The notes under the pieces are model-generated. The model searched no databases. It was not told where the DNA came from and was given only the letters and a program-made list of their open reading frames with translations. Both the position numbers and the translations under genes were made by a program. From NCBI GenBank assembly GCA_937959175.1, contig CALGAS010000465.1:1-13766 (forward strand): a stretch of 13,766 nucleotides of DNA, written 5' to 3'. The first letter of the stretch is position 1; each line of letters opens with the position of its first letter. The DNA is from an uncultured bacterium (GTDB lineage: Bacteria > Planctomycetota > Planctomycetia > Pirellulales > UBA1268). Of this stretch, positions 1-7,229 are shown piece by piece.

Positions 1-115
1 CCCCGATACCCCACCAGATGAGCAGCGCTGCAAAGACTGCCAGGAGGGCGAAGCCTATTTTTTCACCGTGGTTGAGCAGTGACTTCCCGATTCCCGCCAT
101 CTTGATACGGCTCAT
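1..115 (-). CDS. N-terminus of a single-pass membrane protein (partial, runs off left edge)
   Basis: Thirty-eight codons are visible on the minus strand, starting with ATG at 115 and leaving the window at base 1. The start overlaps the stop of the upstream gene as ATGA. It is preceded by a clear Shine-Dalgarno site (GGAGG, nine bases before the ATG), which makes this start convincing. The product opens with a short basic cytoplasmic stretch (MSRIKMAGIGKSLLNHGEK), followed by a hydrophobic segment at about residues 20-37 (IGFALLAVFAALLIWWGIG) that reads as a signal anchor. It is the third gene of an operon with a PilM/PilN-like fusion and a PilO-like protein. It could therefore be a further periplasmic platform component (PilP-, GspC- or second PilO-like), but this is inferred from position only. 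The body of the protein is outside the window, so its family cannot be named. Confidence 0.8.
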   Translation of the reverse strand, partial: MSRIKMAGIGKSLLNHGEKIGFALLAVFAALLIWWGIG

Positions 116-1671
116 CAAAACACGCCTCCGTCCGTCAATCCATCGGCGGCTGCATCTGTGAAGACGTCCTCGCGGGGAGTGGTCGCCAGGCCGATTGTGC
201 CCCGTAGTTCAACGGTGACATCGAACGATCGCCGCCGCTGCTCGCTTGGTGTCTCGTTGCGTCCGGCGACCACTGTTGCCAAGAGCCGAGCAAGTCCGCT
301 GCCCGATTCTCCCTGGATTCCGCCTGCGAGGCCGCCTGAATTTCCGCCACCGGCCGGGTTGAGCCGCACCTGCCGCACGTCGATCGGGACTGTTTGGGCG
401 GCCAGTTCGGCGAGCAGGGCATCGAGCCGCCGCTGGTTCATCACCACCCGAAGGGTGAAGGGCATCAGATGGATCATCTGGGCGTCCGGCGACGACGTCA
501 ACTCCTCGGCACGAATGGGCCGGCCGTCGAAATCGACGTAAATCCACTGTTTGAGCGCCTCTTCGGGGGAGAGTTGAGGGCCCTCCTCTTCCACGCCTTC
601 AGCACCCGGGAATCCCGCCAGTCCGCCGCCGGGCGGTGGTCCGCCGCGAGGGCCTTGGCCGTAGCCGCCGCTCAGGCCACCACCCGCCTGATCATCAAAA
701 CGGGGGTTGAAAGGGCGTCCCTGCGGCCCGCTACCCGGGCCCATCTCGCCTCCCATGCCTGGCTCCATCATCGGCAGGCCGTCCTCGCCCATTCGGGAGA
801 GTGGATCGAGGGTGGGACCACGTCGCTGCATGACTCGCTGGGTGCCCTGGCCACCAGGATTTTCTTCAGCGGCGGGATAGCCGACGGCCAACTCCTCAAC
901 TTCGATGATCGACGAATCGAACCGGCCGGTGGCACCCGCGTTCATCGTGTGAATCACGTCACAGAGGAGTCCGTATGCCCAGAGTTCTTCCTGGGCGAGG
1001 ACCACCCTGGTTGTCGAAGGGACCTGGTCCCAGGTGAAGGATTGGATCAGCCGCTTCTGGTCAGCGGGGTTCCAGATTAGCGGGTCGAGTGACCGCGACA
1101 GCGTTTCATCGGCACCCATCGCGCCCGGCAGTCCAACCCCCGGCGCACCCGGCATCGGCCCCCGGAAACCCTCACCGCCGACGACTCCGTCAGCGGCCAT
1201 CATCTCCTCGCAGCCCATGCGTTCCGGGAGGAGACGAACAAGTTCAGGCACCGTGTTTTGATATCGCTGCAGGAAACGCTGCGGCAAATCGGTGCGGCCG
1301 CCCGACTCGACCCGGTCGATGGCCGCCAGGAAGTCGTCGCCCAATCGTGCCGGCCACACCCGCAAGGGCTCCTGGCTCTCCCAGATCAACTGCCACTCCT
1401 GGAGAAGCTCCTCGCGGACCCGGCCAACCTTCTCGGCGATGGTTTCGCTCCATCGGTCGTTGGGGTGGTCGGGCTCGTTGCGAACGGCGTTCAGGGAGGT
1501 GAAGTGCCCGTCGATCTCGGCTTTCTTCGCCGAAATCAGCTTCTGCAGCCCGCCGTTTGCCGCAAACAATGCCGGCAGCATCAGCAGCGGCACCAAGGCC
1601 GCCAAAATCCAGAAGTGGTACTTCGCAAGCCCGGCGGCGTAGGGTCGGATTGAGTCGGGGAGTTGTGGCAT
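115..1671 (-). CDS. PilO/GspM-like inner-membrane protein with Gly/Pro/Met-rich insert
   Basis: This 518-residue product has a short cytoplasmic N-terminus and one membrane helix at about residues 18-38 (YHFWILAALVPLLMLPALF). A helical, probably coiled-coil stretch follows (about 42-155). Two low-complexity Gly/Pro/Met-rich segments lie at about 164-186 and 293-360. A C-terminal segment (about 402-438, FTLRVVMNQRRLDALLAELA then VDVRQVR-like strands) fits the ferredoxin-like fold of PilO and GspM. In those systems such proteins form the periplasmic part of the inner-membrane platform with PilN or GspL. The ATG at 1671 was chosen because it gives a 19-base gap to the upstream stop; the in-frame upstream extension to 1872 would overlap the PilM-like gene by about 180 bases with unconvincing Arg/Ser-rich residues. 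No strong Shine-Dalgarno site is present. The stop overlaps the next gene's start (ATGA). The family assignment rests on topology, fold pattern and context and is moderate; existence of the gene is near certain. Confidence 0.75.
   Translation of the reverse strand: MPQLPDSIRPYAAGLAKYHFWILAALVPLLMLPALFAANGGLQKLISAKKAEIDGHFTSLNAVRNEPDHPNDRWSETIAEKVGRVREELLQEWQLIWESQEPLRVWPARLGDDFLAAIDRVESGGRTDLPQRFLQRYQNTVPELVRLLPERMGCEEMMAADGVVGGEGFRGPMPGAPGVGLPGAMGADETLSRSLDPLIWNPADQKRLIQSFTWDQVPSTTRVVLAQEELWAYGLLCDVIHTMNAGATGRFDSSIIEVEELAVGYPAAEENPGGQGTQRVMQRRGPTLDPLSRMGEDGLPMMEPGMGGEMGPGSGPQGRPFNPRFDDQAGGGLSGGYGQGPRGGPPPGGGLAGFPGAEGVEEEGPQLSPEEALKQWIYVDFDGRPIRAEELTSSPDAQMIHLMPFTLRVVMNQRRLDALLAELAAQTVPIDVRQVRLNPAGGGNSGGLAGGIQGESGSGLARLLATVVAGRNETPSEQRRRSFDVTVELRGTIGLATTPREDVFTDAAADGLTDGGVF
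125..129 (-). promoter_or_regulatory. Shine-Dalgarno site for the partial membrane-protein gene
   Basis: On the minus strand this reads GGAGG, nine bases upstream of the ATG at 115. It lies inside the last codons of the upstream gene. It is one of the few strong ribosome-binding sites in the window and fixes the start of the truncated gene, which is also coupled to its neighbour by an ATGA overlap. Confidence 0.65.
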
Positions 1672-1690
1672 GCCGTCAGATCCGATGCGG

Positions 1691-3868
1691 TCAGAAAGAA
1701 AGGCCTGAATCGTCGGCGGGGGGAGCCACCGGTCGAGGTGAACCACCGGGCACCGTCGGCTGCCATGTGAACTGGAGCGTGAAGGCGTATCGTCGCAGCT
1801 CGATGCTCTGCTCCTGTTCCTCGTCGAGGCCGGCCGGCGCTCGTCCGGGTAGGTCGCCGGAATCCCCTTCAATCGCTCGCGCTGTGCTCACGCGAACGGT
1901 TCTGACGGGAGTCCGCTCCACGATCACCGGATAGCCAATGCCGAGTTCGGCCACCGACACGGTGGCGGGCTGCCCCGCCGCTTCGGCGTCGGCAACAAGC
2001 GGACCGGCGGAAACGGGGAGCCGAGTGTCCTCATCCAGCATCTTGTTGATGAACTCTTCGCGAACAAACTGCTCGCCCTCGAGCGGCTTGTGCCGATCCT
2101 CGTTGTGGTAGTGGTAGCGCACGAGTTGCACGACCCAGCCAGGGCCAGACGGCCCCTCGGCCTGAGGCTCGGCTCCCTCATCCCCGAGGCCAAGTCCCGG
2201 ATCCGCGGGAGCCTGCTCGGCAGCAGCGTCCTGCGGGAGGCCGTTATCCTGCTCGGGGCTCGCCGGGTCGCCAGACGCTGTGGCCGCGGGCTCGGCATTG
2301 AGCCCGGCGGCACGCTTGGTCTGCTCCCAGTCGCCTTTGACACCCTGAAACCAGACGGATAGGTCGGGGAAGTACTGCATGTCGAGGGAGAAGACATGGA
2401 TTTCGCGGCGATCGGCAGGGTTTTCCGGAATCGCGTCGGCAGGATCACTCGGCAGGAGCGTCGCCAACGCCCGAACCAGGCCGAGGGCCTCAAACCGCCG
2501 CTCGTAGAGATCGAGGACGTACCGTTCCCAGGCGATCGTGTCGCGGAGTTGTTGCTCGGACTCCTCAAACGCGGCCTTTGCCGCTGCCGAACGGCTCTTG
2601 ACACCATCCGACGACGCAAAGGCCGAGCTGTACCCGGCCGCCTGGAAACTGCCGGCTGCCAGAAACCAGCCTGCAAAGTTCGCGACGCCGGCGATGAGGA
2701 GCGTGAGCACGGCGGCCAAGGCCCAGGGGCGTTTGGCCGCCACCAGTCGATCCCGGGCGATTTCCGGCGGCAGCAGGTTCGTGCCCATGCTTGCTCCGCC
2801 AGCCGCCTGCAGGGCCAGGCCATAGGCCGTCGCAAAGCCCAGGCGGTTGTCTCGAAAGGCGGTCGCCTTGGTCACCGGCCCTTCCATCGCCGCGAACGTG
2901 TCGAGCCGGCGAACATCGAGTTGCAACTGCTTGCCGACGAAGTCGGCAAGCCCTCGCAGTTTGGCCGCGTTGCCGAGCAGGAAGACCTTGCCGATTTTGG
3001 CGGACCGGTCGGTGCCGGTGAAGTAGTTGAGCGATCGCTGGAGTTCTGAGGCGAACTGATTGAAGACCGGCCGCATCGCCTTGAAAACCGCGCGCGGATC
3101 ACTGGCCCGGACGGCGTTCCGCTTCTCCTTTTCGGCCTTGGCAAACGTGTATTGGAGATCTTGGACCAGCGCCTTCGTGAAACTCCCGCCGCCGATCGGC
3201 ATGCTCCGCTGCCAGATGCGGAGCCCGTTGGTGACCACCAGGTCGGTCGAGTCGACACCGATCGAGACAAGCACGATCGATTCGGGTGGGTTTTCCGGGT
3301 CGATCGTCGCCGGGTCGGGCAACTGGTCGAACATCGCCATGTTGGCCAGGGCGATGGGCGTCAGTTGGAGGATGTCAACATCGATGCCGGCGGCGGTGAA
3401 GGGAGCCAGGGCCTTGGTGACCTGATCCCGCTTCATCGCGAAGAGGGCGACCTCCGCGTCCATGACGAAGCCCCCCTCCTCGATGCCGGCAGCGAGCCGC
3501 TGCCAGTCCCAGACAACCTGGTCGAGGGGAAAGGGAATCTGTTGGCTGGCCTCATACTTGACGATGTCGGGGATTTTCTTGGCCTCGACAGGCGGCAGCT
3601 TGATGAACTTCGCCAGTCCAGACTGGCCCGCCGCCGAGACCGCCACGCGGTCGCCGGTCAGGTCGTTGCGGGAGCGAAACTCCTCGAGAGCCGCCTCGAC
3701 GAGGGCCTGCGGATCCGCCTCCGGCTGGGAGAGCATCATGGGGTATTCGACGACGTCGAAACCCTCGGCCACGATTCTGCGGGGATCGGTCGGGGAAATC
3801 CGGCAGCGGAGCGCCTTGAGGCTGCTCTTGCCGATGTCGATTCCCCATGCGTATGGGCTGGAGGCCAT
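1691..3868 (-). CDS. pilM: PilM-like actin-fold protein fused to a PilN-like membrane/periplasmic part
   Basis: This 725-residue protein is about twice the usual PilM length. Residues 6-350 are PilM/FtsA-like: a phosphate-1 motif WGIDIGKSSLKAL (8-20), LPPVEAKKIPDIVKYEASQQ (91-110), a phosphate-2 region VSIGVDSTDLVV (201-212) and IGGGSFTKAL (225-234). Residues 362-368 read GTNLLPP, matching the INLLP motif with which free PilN binds PilM. A membrane helix (about 382-404), a helical stretch (about 425-465) and a periplasmic region follow; the region 515-577 is Ala/Pro/Gly/Glu-rich and looks like a linker. This is PilM plus PilN in one chain, the same layout as GspL of type II secretion. PilM normally sits on the cytoplasmic face and relays the assembly ATPase to the periplasmic platform. 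The ATG at 3868 was preferred over a GTG at 3907 because the PilM fold begins directly after it. It is first in a minus-strand operon behind a good promoter. Confidence 0.85.
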   Translation of the reverse strand: MASSPYAWGIDIGKSSLKALRCRISPTDPRRIVAEGFDVVEYPMMLSQPEADPQALVEAALEEFRSRNDLTGDRVAVSAAGQSGLAKFIKLPPVEAKKIPDIVKYEASQQIPFPLDQVVWDWQRLAAGIEEGGFVMDAEVALFAMKRDQVTKALAPFTAAGIDVDILQLTPIALANMAMFDQLPDPATIDPENPPESIVLVSIGVDSTDLVVTNGLRIWQRSMPIGGGSFTKALVQDLQYTFAKAEKEKRNAVRASDPRAVFKAMRPVFNQFASELQRSLNYFTGTDRSAKIGKVFLLGNAAKLRGLADFVGKQLQLDVRRLDTFAAMEGPVTKATAFRDNRLGFATAYGLALQAAGGASMGTNLLPPEIARDRLVAAKRPWALAAVLTLLIAGVANFAGWFLAAGSFQAAGYSSAFASSDGVKSRSAAAKAAFEESEQQLRDTIAWERYVLDLYERRFEALGLVRALATLLPSDPADAIPENPADRREIHVFSLDMQYFPDLSVWFQGVKGDWEQTKRAAGLNAEPAATASGDPASPEQDNGLPQDAAAEQAPADPGLGLGDEGAEPQAEGPSGPGWVVQLVRYHYHNEDRHKPLEGEQFVREEFINKMLDEDTRLPVSAGPLVADAEAAGQPATVSVAELGIGYPVIVERTPVRTVRVSTARAIEGDSGDLPGRAPAGLDEEQEQSIELRRYAFTLQFTWQPTVPGGSPRPVAPPADDSGLSF

Positions 3869-3958
3869 AGGTCCCGGGGATTCCCGATGGGTGAAGGAGC
3901 CGAGCACGGGGCAGAGAGACGCCAGCCAGCGTTCTGATCGAACCCCGTCGCTTTCTGA

Positions 3959-3988
3959 ATCCTAGAAACGGTTCGTGGGGGGTGTCAA
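3959..3988 (-). promoter_or_regulatory. Sigma-70-type promoter for the pilM-like operon
   Basis: On the minus strand a perfect -35 box TTGACA (3983-3988) is followed by an 18-base spacer and a -10 box TAGGAT (3959-3964, four of six consensus bases). Transcription would begin near 3952, giving a leader of roughly 80 bases before the ATG at 3868. It lies in the 176-base gap between two divergent genes and is the best promoter match I found in the window. Confidence 0.6.
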
Positions 3989-4030
3989 ACGGCCCATGGC
4001 AGCCAGCGGGACGCGGTTGCCCGCGGTCAC

Positions 4031-4036
4031 TACACT
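4031..4036 (+). promoter_or_regulatory. Candidate -10 box for the GH38-like/cmk/plsC operon
   Basis: TACACT (four of six consensus bases) lies nine bases before the ATG at 4045. No good -35 box is found at normal spacing; TTGCCC at 4017-4022 is too close. If the box is used, the transcript would start almost at the ATG and be nearly leaderless, which would fit the absence of a Shine-Dalgarno site. The evidence is weak. Confidence 0.25.
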
Positions 4037-4044
4037 CTTTTGCC

Positions 4045-6573
4045 ATGCGATCTGACCGCATTACCGTCCTCCTTCCCTGCCACGGCGTCGAAGACTTTCC
4101 GACCTGGTTGGATGATGAGCAGAGCGATCAACTTCTGATGGCCTGGACGGCGGTCTGGCACCCCGCAATCATCGCCGCTACCGGCCATCGGCCGACCTGG
4201 ACCAGCCTCGACGGGCCGCTGCCCGAGCCGCCGACGGTCGGCGTTGTTCCGACCGCTTGGGACGATCGCTTTCCCGGTGACGAGAGCGAGGCTCGCTGGG
4301 TTCGTCGCCAGGGGTCGACCGATGCCATCGCCCGGGCCGCGGCCGAATCGCTCGGGCTTTCCGCCACGTCCGCCGAGTGGCAAGCAGCCGACCGCCGCGG
4401 CGACGACTTCCGGGCGCTCGGGCTGGGAGTCCTGCTCGCGGAGTTGCTCGCTCAGCGGATGCGGACCGATGCCGATCTGACCGGCAGCGGATTTGACGCG
4501 GCTATCGTGGCCGCAGCCCGGGCCGCCACCAGCGGTGACGAGGCGGCCGAACAGGCGGCACTCGACGAGGCCTTTGCCTGCCTGGGAACCACGCGGGCCC
4601 GCTACTACCCGGTCGAGTGTTGGCTGCTCGACATCGTTTTGCTGGCCGGCTCGACTGCAGAAGCGGCGATCCGGCGAGAACTGACCAGCCCGGTGCCAGC
4701 GGCGATAGTGGCCAGCGGCGAGACGATTCGACACTGTGCCGAGCAGCACCCGGCGGCGATGACCGCGATGCGCGAAGCCGCGGCCAGCGGGCAGCTGGAG
4801 CCCTGCGGTGGTCGCGACCGGGAGGTGCCGCTGGATAGCTGCCTGCCGGAACAGCTGCGGGCTTCCTTCGTGGCGGGTCGGGAAGCCTGGCGAGAGCATC
4901 TCGGGAGGACGCCGGTATGTTACGCCGCCGTGACCGGCGGATCATCGGCGATCCTGCCGGGGCTGCTGACGGGCTTTGGCTACCGGGCAGCCCTCTGGAG
5001 CCTCTTTGACGGCTCTGCGATTCCTGATGCCGGCACGAGCCTGATTCGCTGGGAGCAGGGCGGTTGCGGCGTGACGGCCATCGCAAAGCCACCGCTCGAC
5101 GTCAGCCGACACAGCAGTATCTTGCAGCTGCCCGATCGCCTTGGCGATGCGATGGATCACGATCATGTCGCCCTCCTTCCGATGGCTCATTACGCTGGCG
5201 GGGCGAGCTACTGGTGCGACCTCCTGCGGCGGCTCGGCGGCCGCAGCGACCTGCTGGGCACGTTCGTGACGCCGACCGAGCTGGTCGACCGGGCGGGTGC
5301 CACGGCGACGGTGGCCGGCTTCGAGCCCGATGCCTTCCCGCCAACGCTACCGAGCGAGGCCGACCGTGTCCCCCTCCCACCGGGATTCGGAGCCGCGTCG
5401 CTCCGCGATGCCGCTGAGCGGGCCGTGACCGCCGCCCGCACCCTCGATCCGCTCCTCGCCTCGGGTGCACCCAGCAGGAAGGCGACCGCCCCGTCAGCAA
5501 CGCCAGCAGGCCGCCGCTGGCTGCCGGGCGGGTTGCTGGGGCGGCGGCGAGCAGACGACGCCCTTGTGCTTGATAACGGGCTGGTGCAGGTCCGGCCCCA
5601 CCCGCAAACCGGCGGGCTCCTCTCCCTGCGCCGCCCAACTGACCGCGGCAACCGAATCTCCCAGCAGCTAGCCATCCGGACGACCGCGGCGGCCCACCCC
5701 GGTCACTGGGCATCACCTGAGGACCGCAGCGTCTACACGGTGATGGCGGCCGACCAGGTGGTGCGGCACGGTGGCATCTGTGATGGCATGATTGAAAGCC
5801 GGGGGCGACTGCTTGACGAGACGGGCCGCACGGCGGGGACATTCACCCAGCGGATCCGGCTGGCGGAGTCATTGCCCCTGGCGATCATCGATGTCGAAGC
5901 GACGACCAGCGAGGCTCTGGCCGGGCCGCTGCTCGAAACGCACGTCGCCTGTCGATTCGCCTGGCATGAAAACGAAGACATGGAACTCCGTCGCAGCCTC
6001 CACGGGCAGGCGGTGGTGACCGAGCGAAGCCGGTTCACGGCACCGCAGTTCGTGGAGTTCGTGCCGGCCGGCGGCCCCCGGCCGGCCGCCGATCCGGTCA
6101 CGCTGCTCACTGGCGGCCTCCCCTGGCATGTCCTGTCAAGCCCTCATGTCCTCGACACCGTCCTGATCAACGAGGGACGCTCGGCGGTCGCCCGCCTTGG
6201 GTTGGGCGTCGGGATCGGTCGGCCCTGGGATGCGGCCCTTGTCGTGGCGGCCGGCGGGGAGCCAGGGCCTGGCCGGCTACTGCCGGGCAATGTCCGCCTC
6301 ATCCCCGAAGTGGCGGGGGCGGCTGCGGACGGGGCGATCACGGTCGATCTGATCGAGTCGGTCGGTCTCGGCGGCGAACTGGCCATCGAGTGGGCCCGGC
6401 CCGTCGCCCGGGCCGCGGTTATCGACTTCGAAGGCCGGCCGCTTCCCGATGTCCCGATCACTGTCGCCGGTCGGACGACCAGGATCAGCATGCAGCGGTT
6501 TCAATGGCTGCGGTTCACGCTCGAGTTTGCCGGGCCGGATCAGCCTGCCGACGGTGAGGGAGGGCCGCCATGA
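4045..6573 (+). CDS. GH38 (alpha-mannosidase)-like large protein, catalytic status unclear
   Basis: This is an 842-residue protein with no signal peptide or membrane segment, so probably cytoplasmic. Its layout resembles family 38 glycosidases. The N-terminal part contains LEPCGGRDREVPLDSCLPEQ (251-270), then FVAGREAWREHLGRTP (275-290) and GFGYRAALWSLFDGS (310-324). The C-terminal beta region opens with LDNGLVQVRPHPQTGGLLSL (509-528), like the GH38 C-terminal domain, and ends in strands RISMQRFQWLRFTLEF (813-828). However, the His-x-Asp zinc motif that normally opens GH38 enzymes is not visible; the equivalent N-terminal stretch is ITVLLPCHGVEDFP (6-19). The ATG at 4045 was chosen because the conserved-looking core starts there; an upstream in-frame ATG at 3982 would overlap the divergent promoter. 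The stop overlaps the cmk start as ATGA, suggesting translational coupling. It could be a glycan-processing enzyme or a non-catalytic relative; the family call is by pattern recognition only. Confidence 0.6.
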   Translation: MRSDRITVLLPCHGVEDFPTWLDDEQSDQLLMAWTAVWHPAIIAATGHRPTWTSLDGPLPEPPTVGVVPTAWDDRFPGDESEARWVRRQGSTDAIARAAAESLGLSATSAEWQAADRRGDDFRALGLGVLLAELLAQRMRTDADLTGSGFDAAIVAAARAATSGDEAAEQAALDEAFACLGTTRARYYPVECWLLDIVLLAGSTAEAAIRRELTSPVPAAIVASGETIRHCAEQHPAAMTAMREAAASGQLEPCGGRDREVPLDSCLPEQLRASFVAGREAWREHLGRTPVCYAAVTGGSSAILPGLLTGFGYRAALWSLFDGSAIPDAGTSLIRWEQGGCGVTAIAKPPLDVSRHSSILQLPDRLGDAMDHDHVALLPMAHYAGGASYWCDLLRRLGGRSDLLGTFVTPTELVDRAGATATVAGFEPDAFPPTLPSEADRVPLPPGFGAASLRDAAERAVTAARTLDPLLASGAPSRKATAPSATPAGRRWLPGGLLGRRRADDALVLDNGLVQVRPHPQTGGLLSLRRPTDRGNRISQQLAIRTTAAAHPGHWASPEDRSVYTVMAADQVVRHGGICDGMIESRGRLLDETGRTAGTFTQRIRLAESLPLAIIDVEATTSEALAGPLLETHVACRFAWHENEDMELRRSLHGQAVVTERSRFTAPQFVEFVPAGGPRPAADPVTLLTGGLPWHVLSSPHVLDTVLINEGRSAVARLGLGVGIGRPWDAALVVAAGGEPGPGRLLPGNVRLIPEVAGAAADGAITVDLIESVGLGGELAIEWARPVARAAVIDFEGRPLPDVPITVAGRTTRISMQRFQWLRFTLEFAGPDQPADGEGGPP

Positions 6574-7229
6574 TTGTCACGATTGACGGGCCGGCTGGGG
6601 CCGGCAAGAGCACCGTGGCCAGGGAGGTGGCCGCCCGGCTGGGCTGGTGCTACCTCGACACCGGCGCGATGTATCGGGCCGTCGCCCTGGTGGCACTCGA
6701 ACGGGGGCTCCCGCTCGAGGATGCCGAGCCGCTTGCCGAGATGGCCGAGTCGCTGCCGATCGACTTCCAGGCCGGTCGGGTCTTCCTCGAGGGCCGGGAC
6801 GTTTCCTCCGAGATTCGCAGCGATCGTGTCACACAGGCCACGCGGCCGGTGGCCGACGCGCCGCCGGTGCGTGAGGCGCTCAAGCGGCTGCAGCAACGGC
6901 TGGCGGCGGGCCGCGATGTCGTGACCGAGGGCCGCGATCAGGGCTCGGTTGTCTTTCCTGCCGCCGAGGTCAAGGTCTTCCTGACAGCCAGCCCGACCGA
7001 ACGGGCCCGCCGCCGCCACCGCGAACAGGAAGCCCGCGGGGCGGGGAGTACGCTGGCGCAGGTGCTGGCCGATCAGACCCGCCGCGACGAGGGCGACCGC
7101 CGGCGGCCCGTCGGCACGATGGAGCCGGCCGCCGACGCGCTGATTCTCGAGACAGACGGGCTTTCGGCAGCGGAGGTCATCGAGCGACTGCTGGCGGTCA
7201 TTGCCGCGCGGCAGCGGGGAGAAGCCTGA
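6570..7229 (+). CDS. cmk: Cytidylate kinase
   Basis: Cmk transfers phosphate from ATP to CMP or dCMP, feeding CTP/dCTP pools and recycling the CMP released by phospholipid synthesis. The 219 residues match the usual bacterial length. Visible motifs are the P-loop GPAGAGKST (7-15), YLDTGAMYRAVAL (28-40), the nucleoside-binding EGRDQGSVVFP (120-130; commonly DGRDxGTVVFP), the lid helix TASPTERARRRHRE (139-152) and the terminal MEPAADALILETDGLS (184-199). The start is supported by a GAGGGAGGG Shine-Dalgarno stretch (6556-6564) five bases before the ATG. It overlaps the upstream stop (ATGA) and the downstream plsC start (TGATG). A cmk-plsC pair is a familiar arrangement in bacteria and links CMP recycling to lipid synthesis. 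Confidence 0.95.
   Translation: MIVTIDGPAGAGKSTVAREVAARLGWCYLDTGAMYRAVALVALERGLPLEDAEPLAEMAESLPIDFQAGRVFLEGRDVSSEIRSDRVTQATRPVADAPPVREALKRLQQRLAAGRDVVTEGRDQGSVVFPAAEVKVFLTASPTERARRRHREQEARGAGSTLAQVLADQTRRDEGDRRRPVGTMEPAADALILETDGLSAAEVIERLLAVIAARQRGEA

Noticed and set aside
1672..1872. Upstream extension of the PilO-like gene to 1872
   Set aside because: It would overlap the PilM-like gene by about 180 bases, and the added residues are Arg/Ser-rich and unlike a cytoplasmic tail of this family. The ATG at 1671 gives a normal short gap.
3152..3937. Open frame of 261 codons on the plus strand
   Set aside because: It is the opposite strand of the PilM domain and crosses the operon's start; the product has no domain signature.
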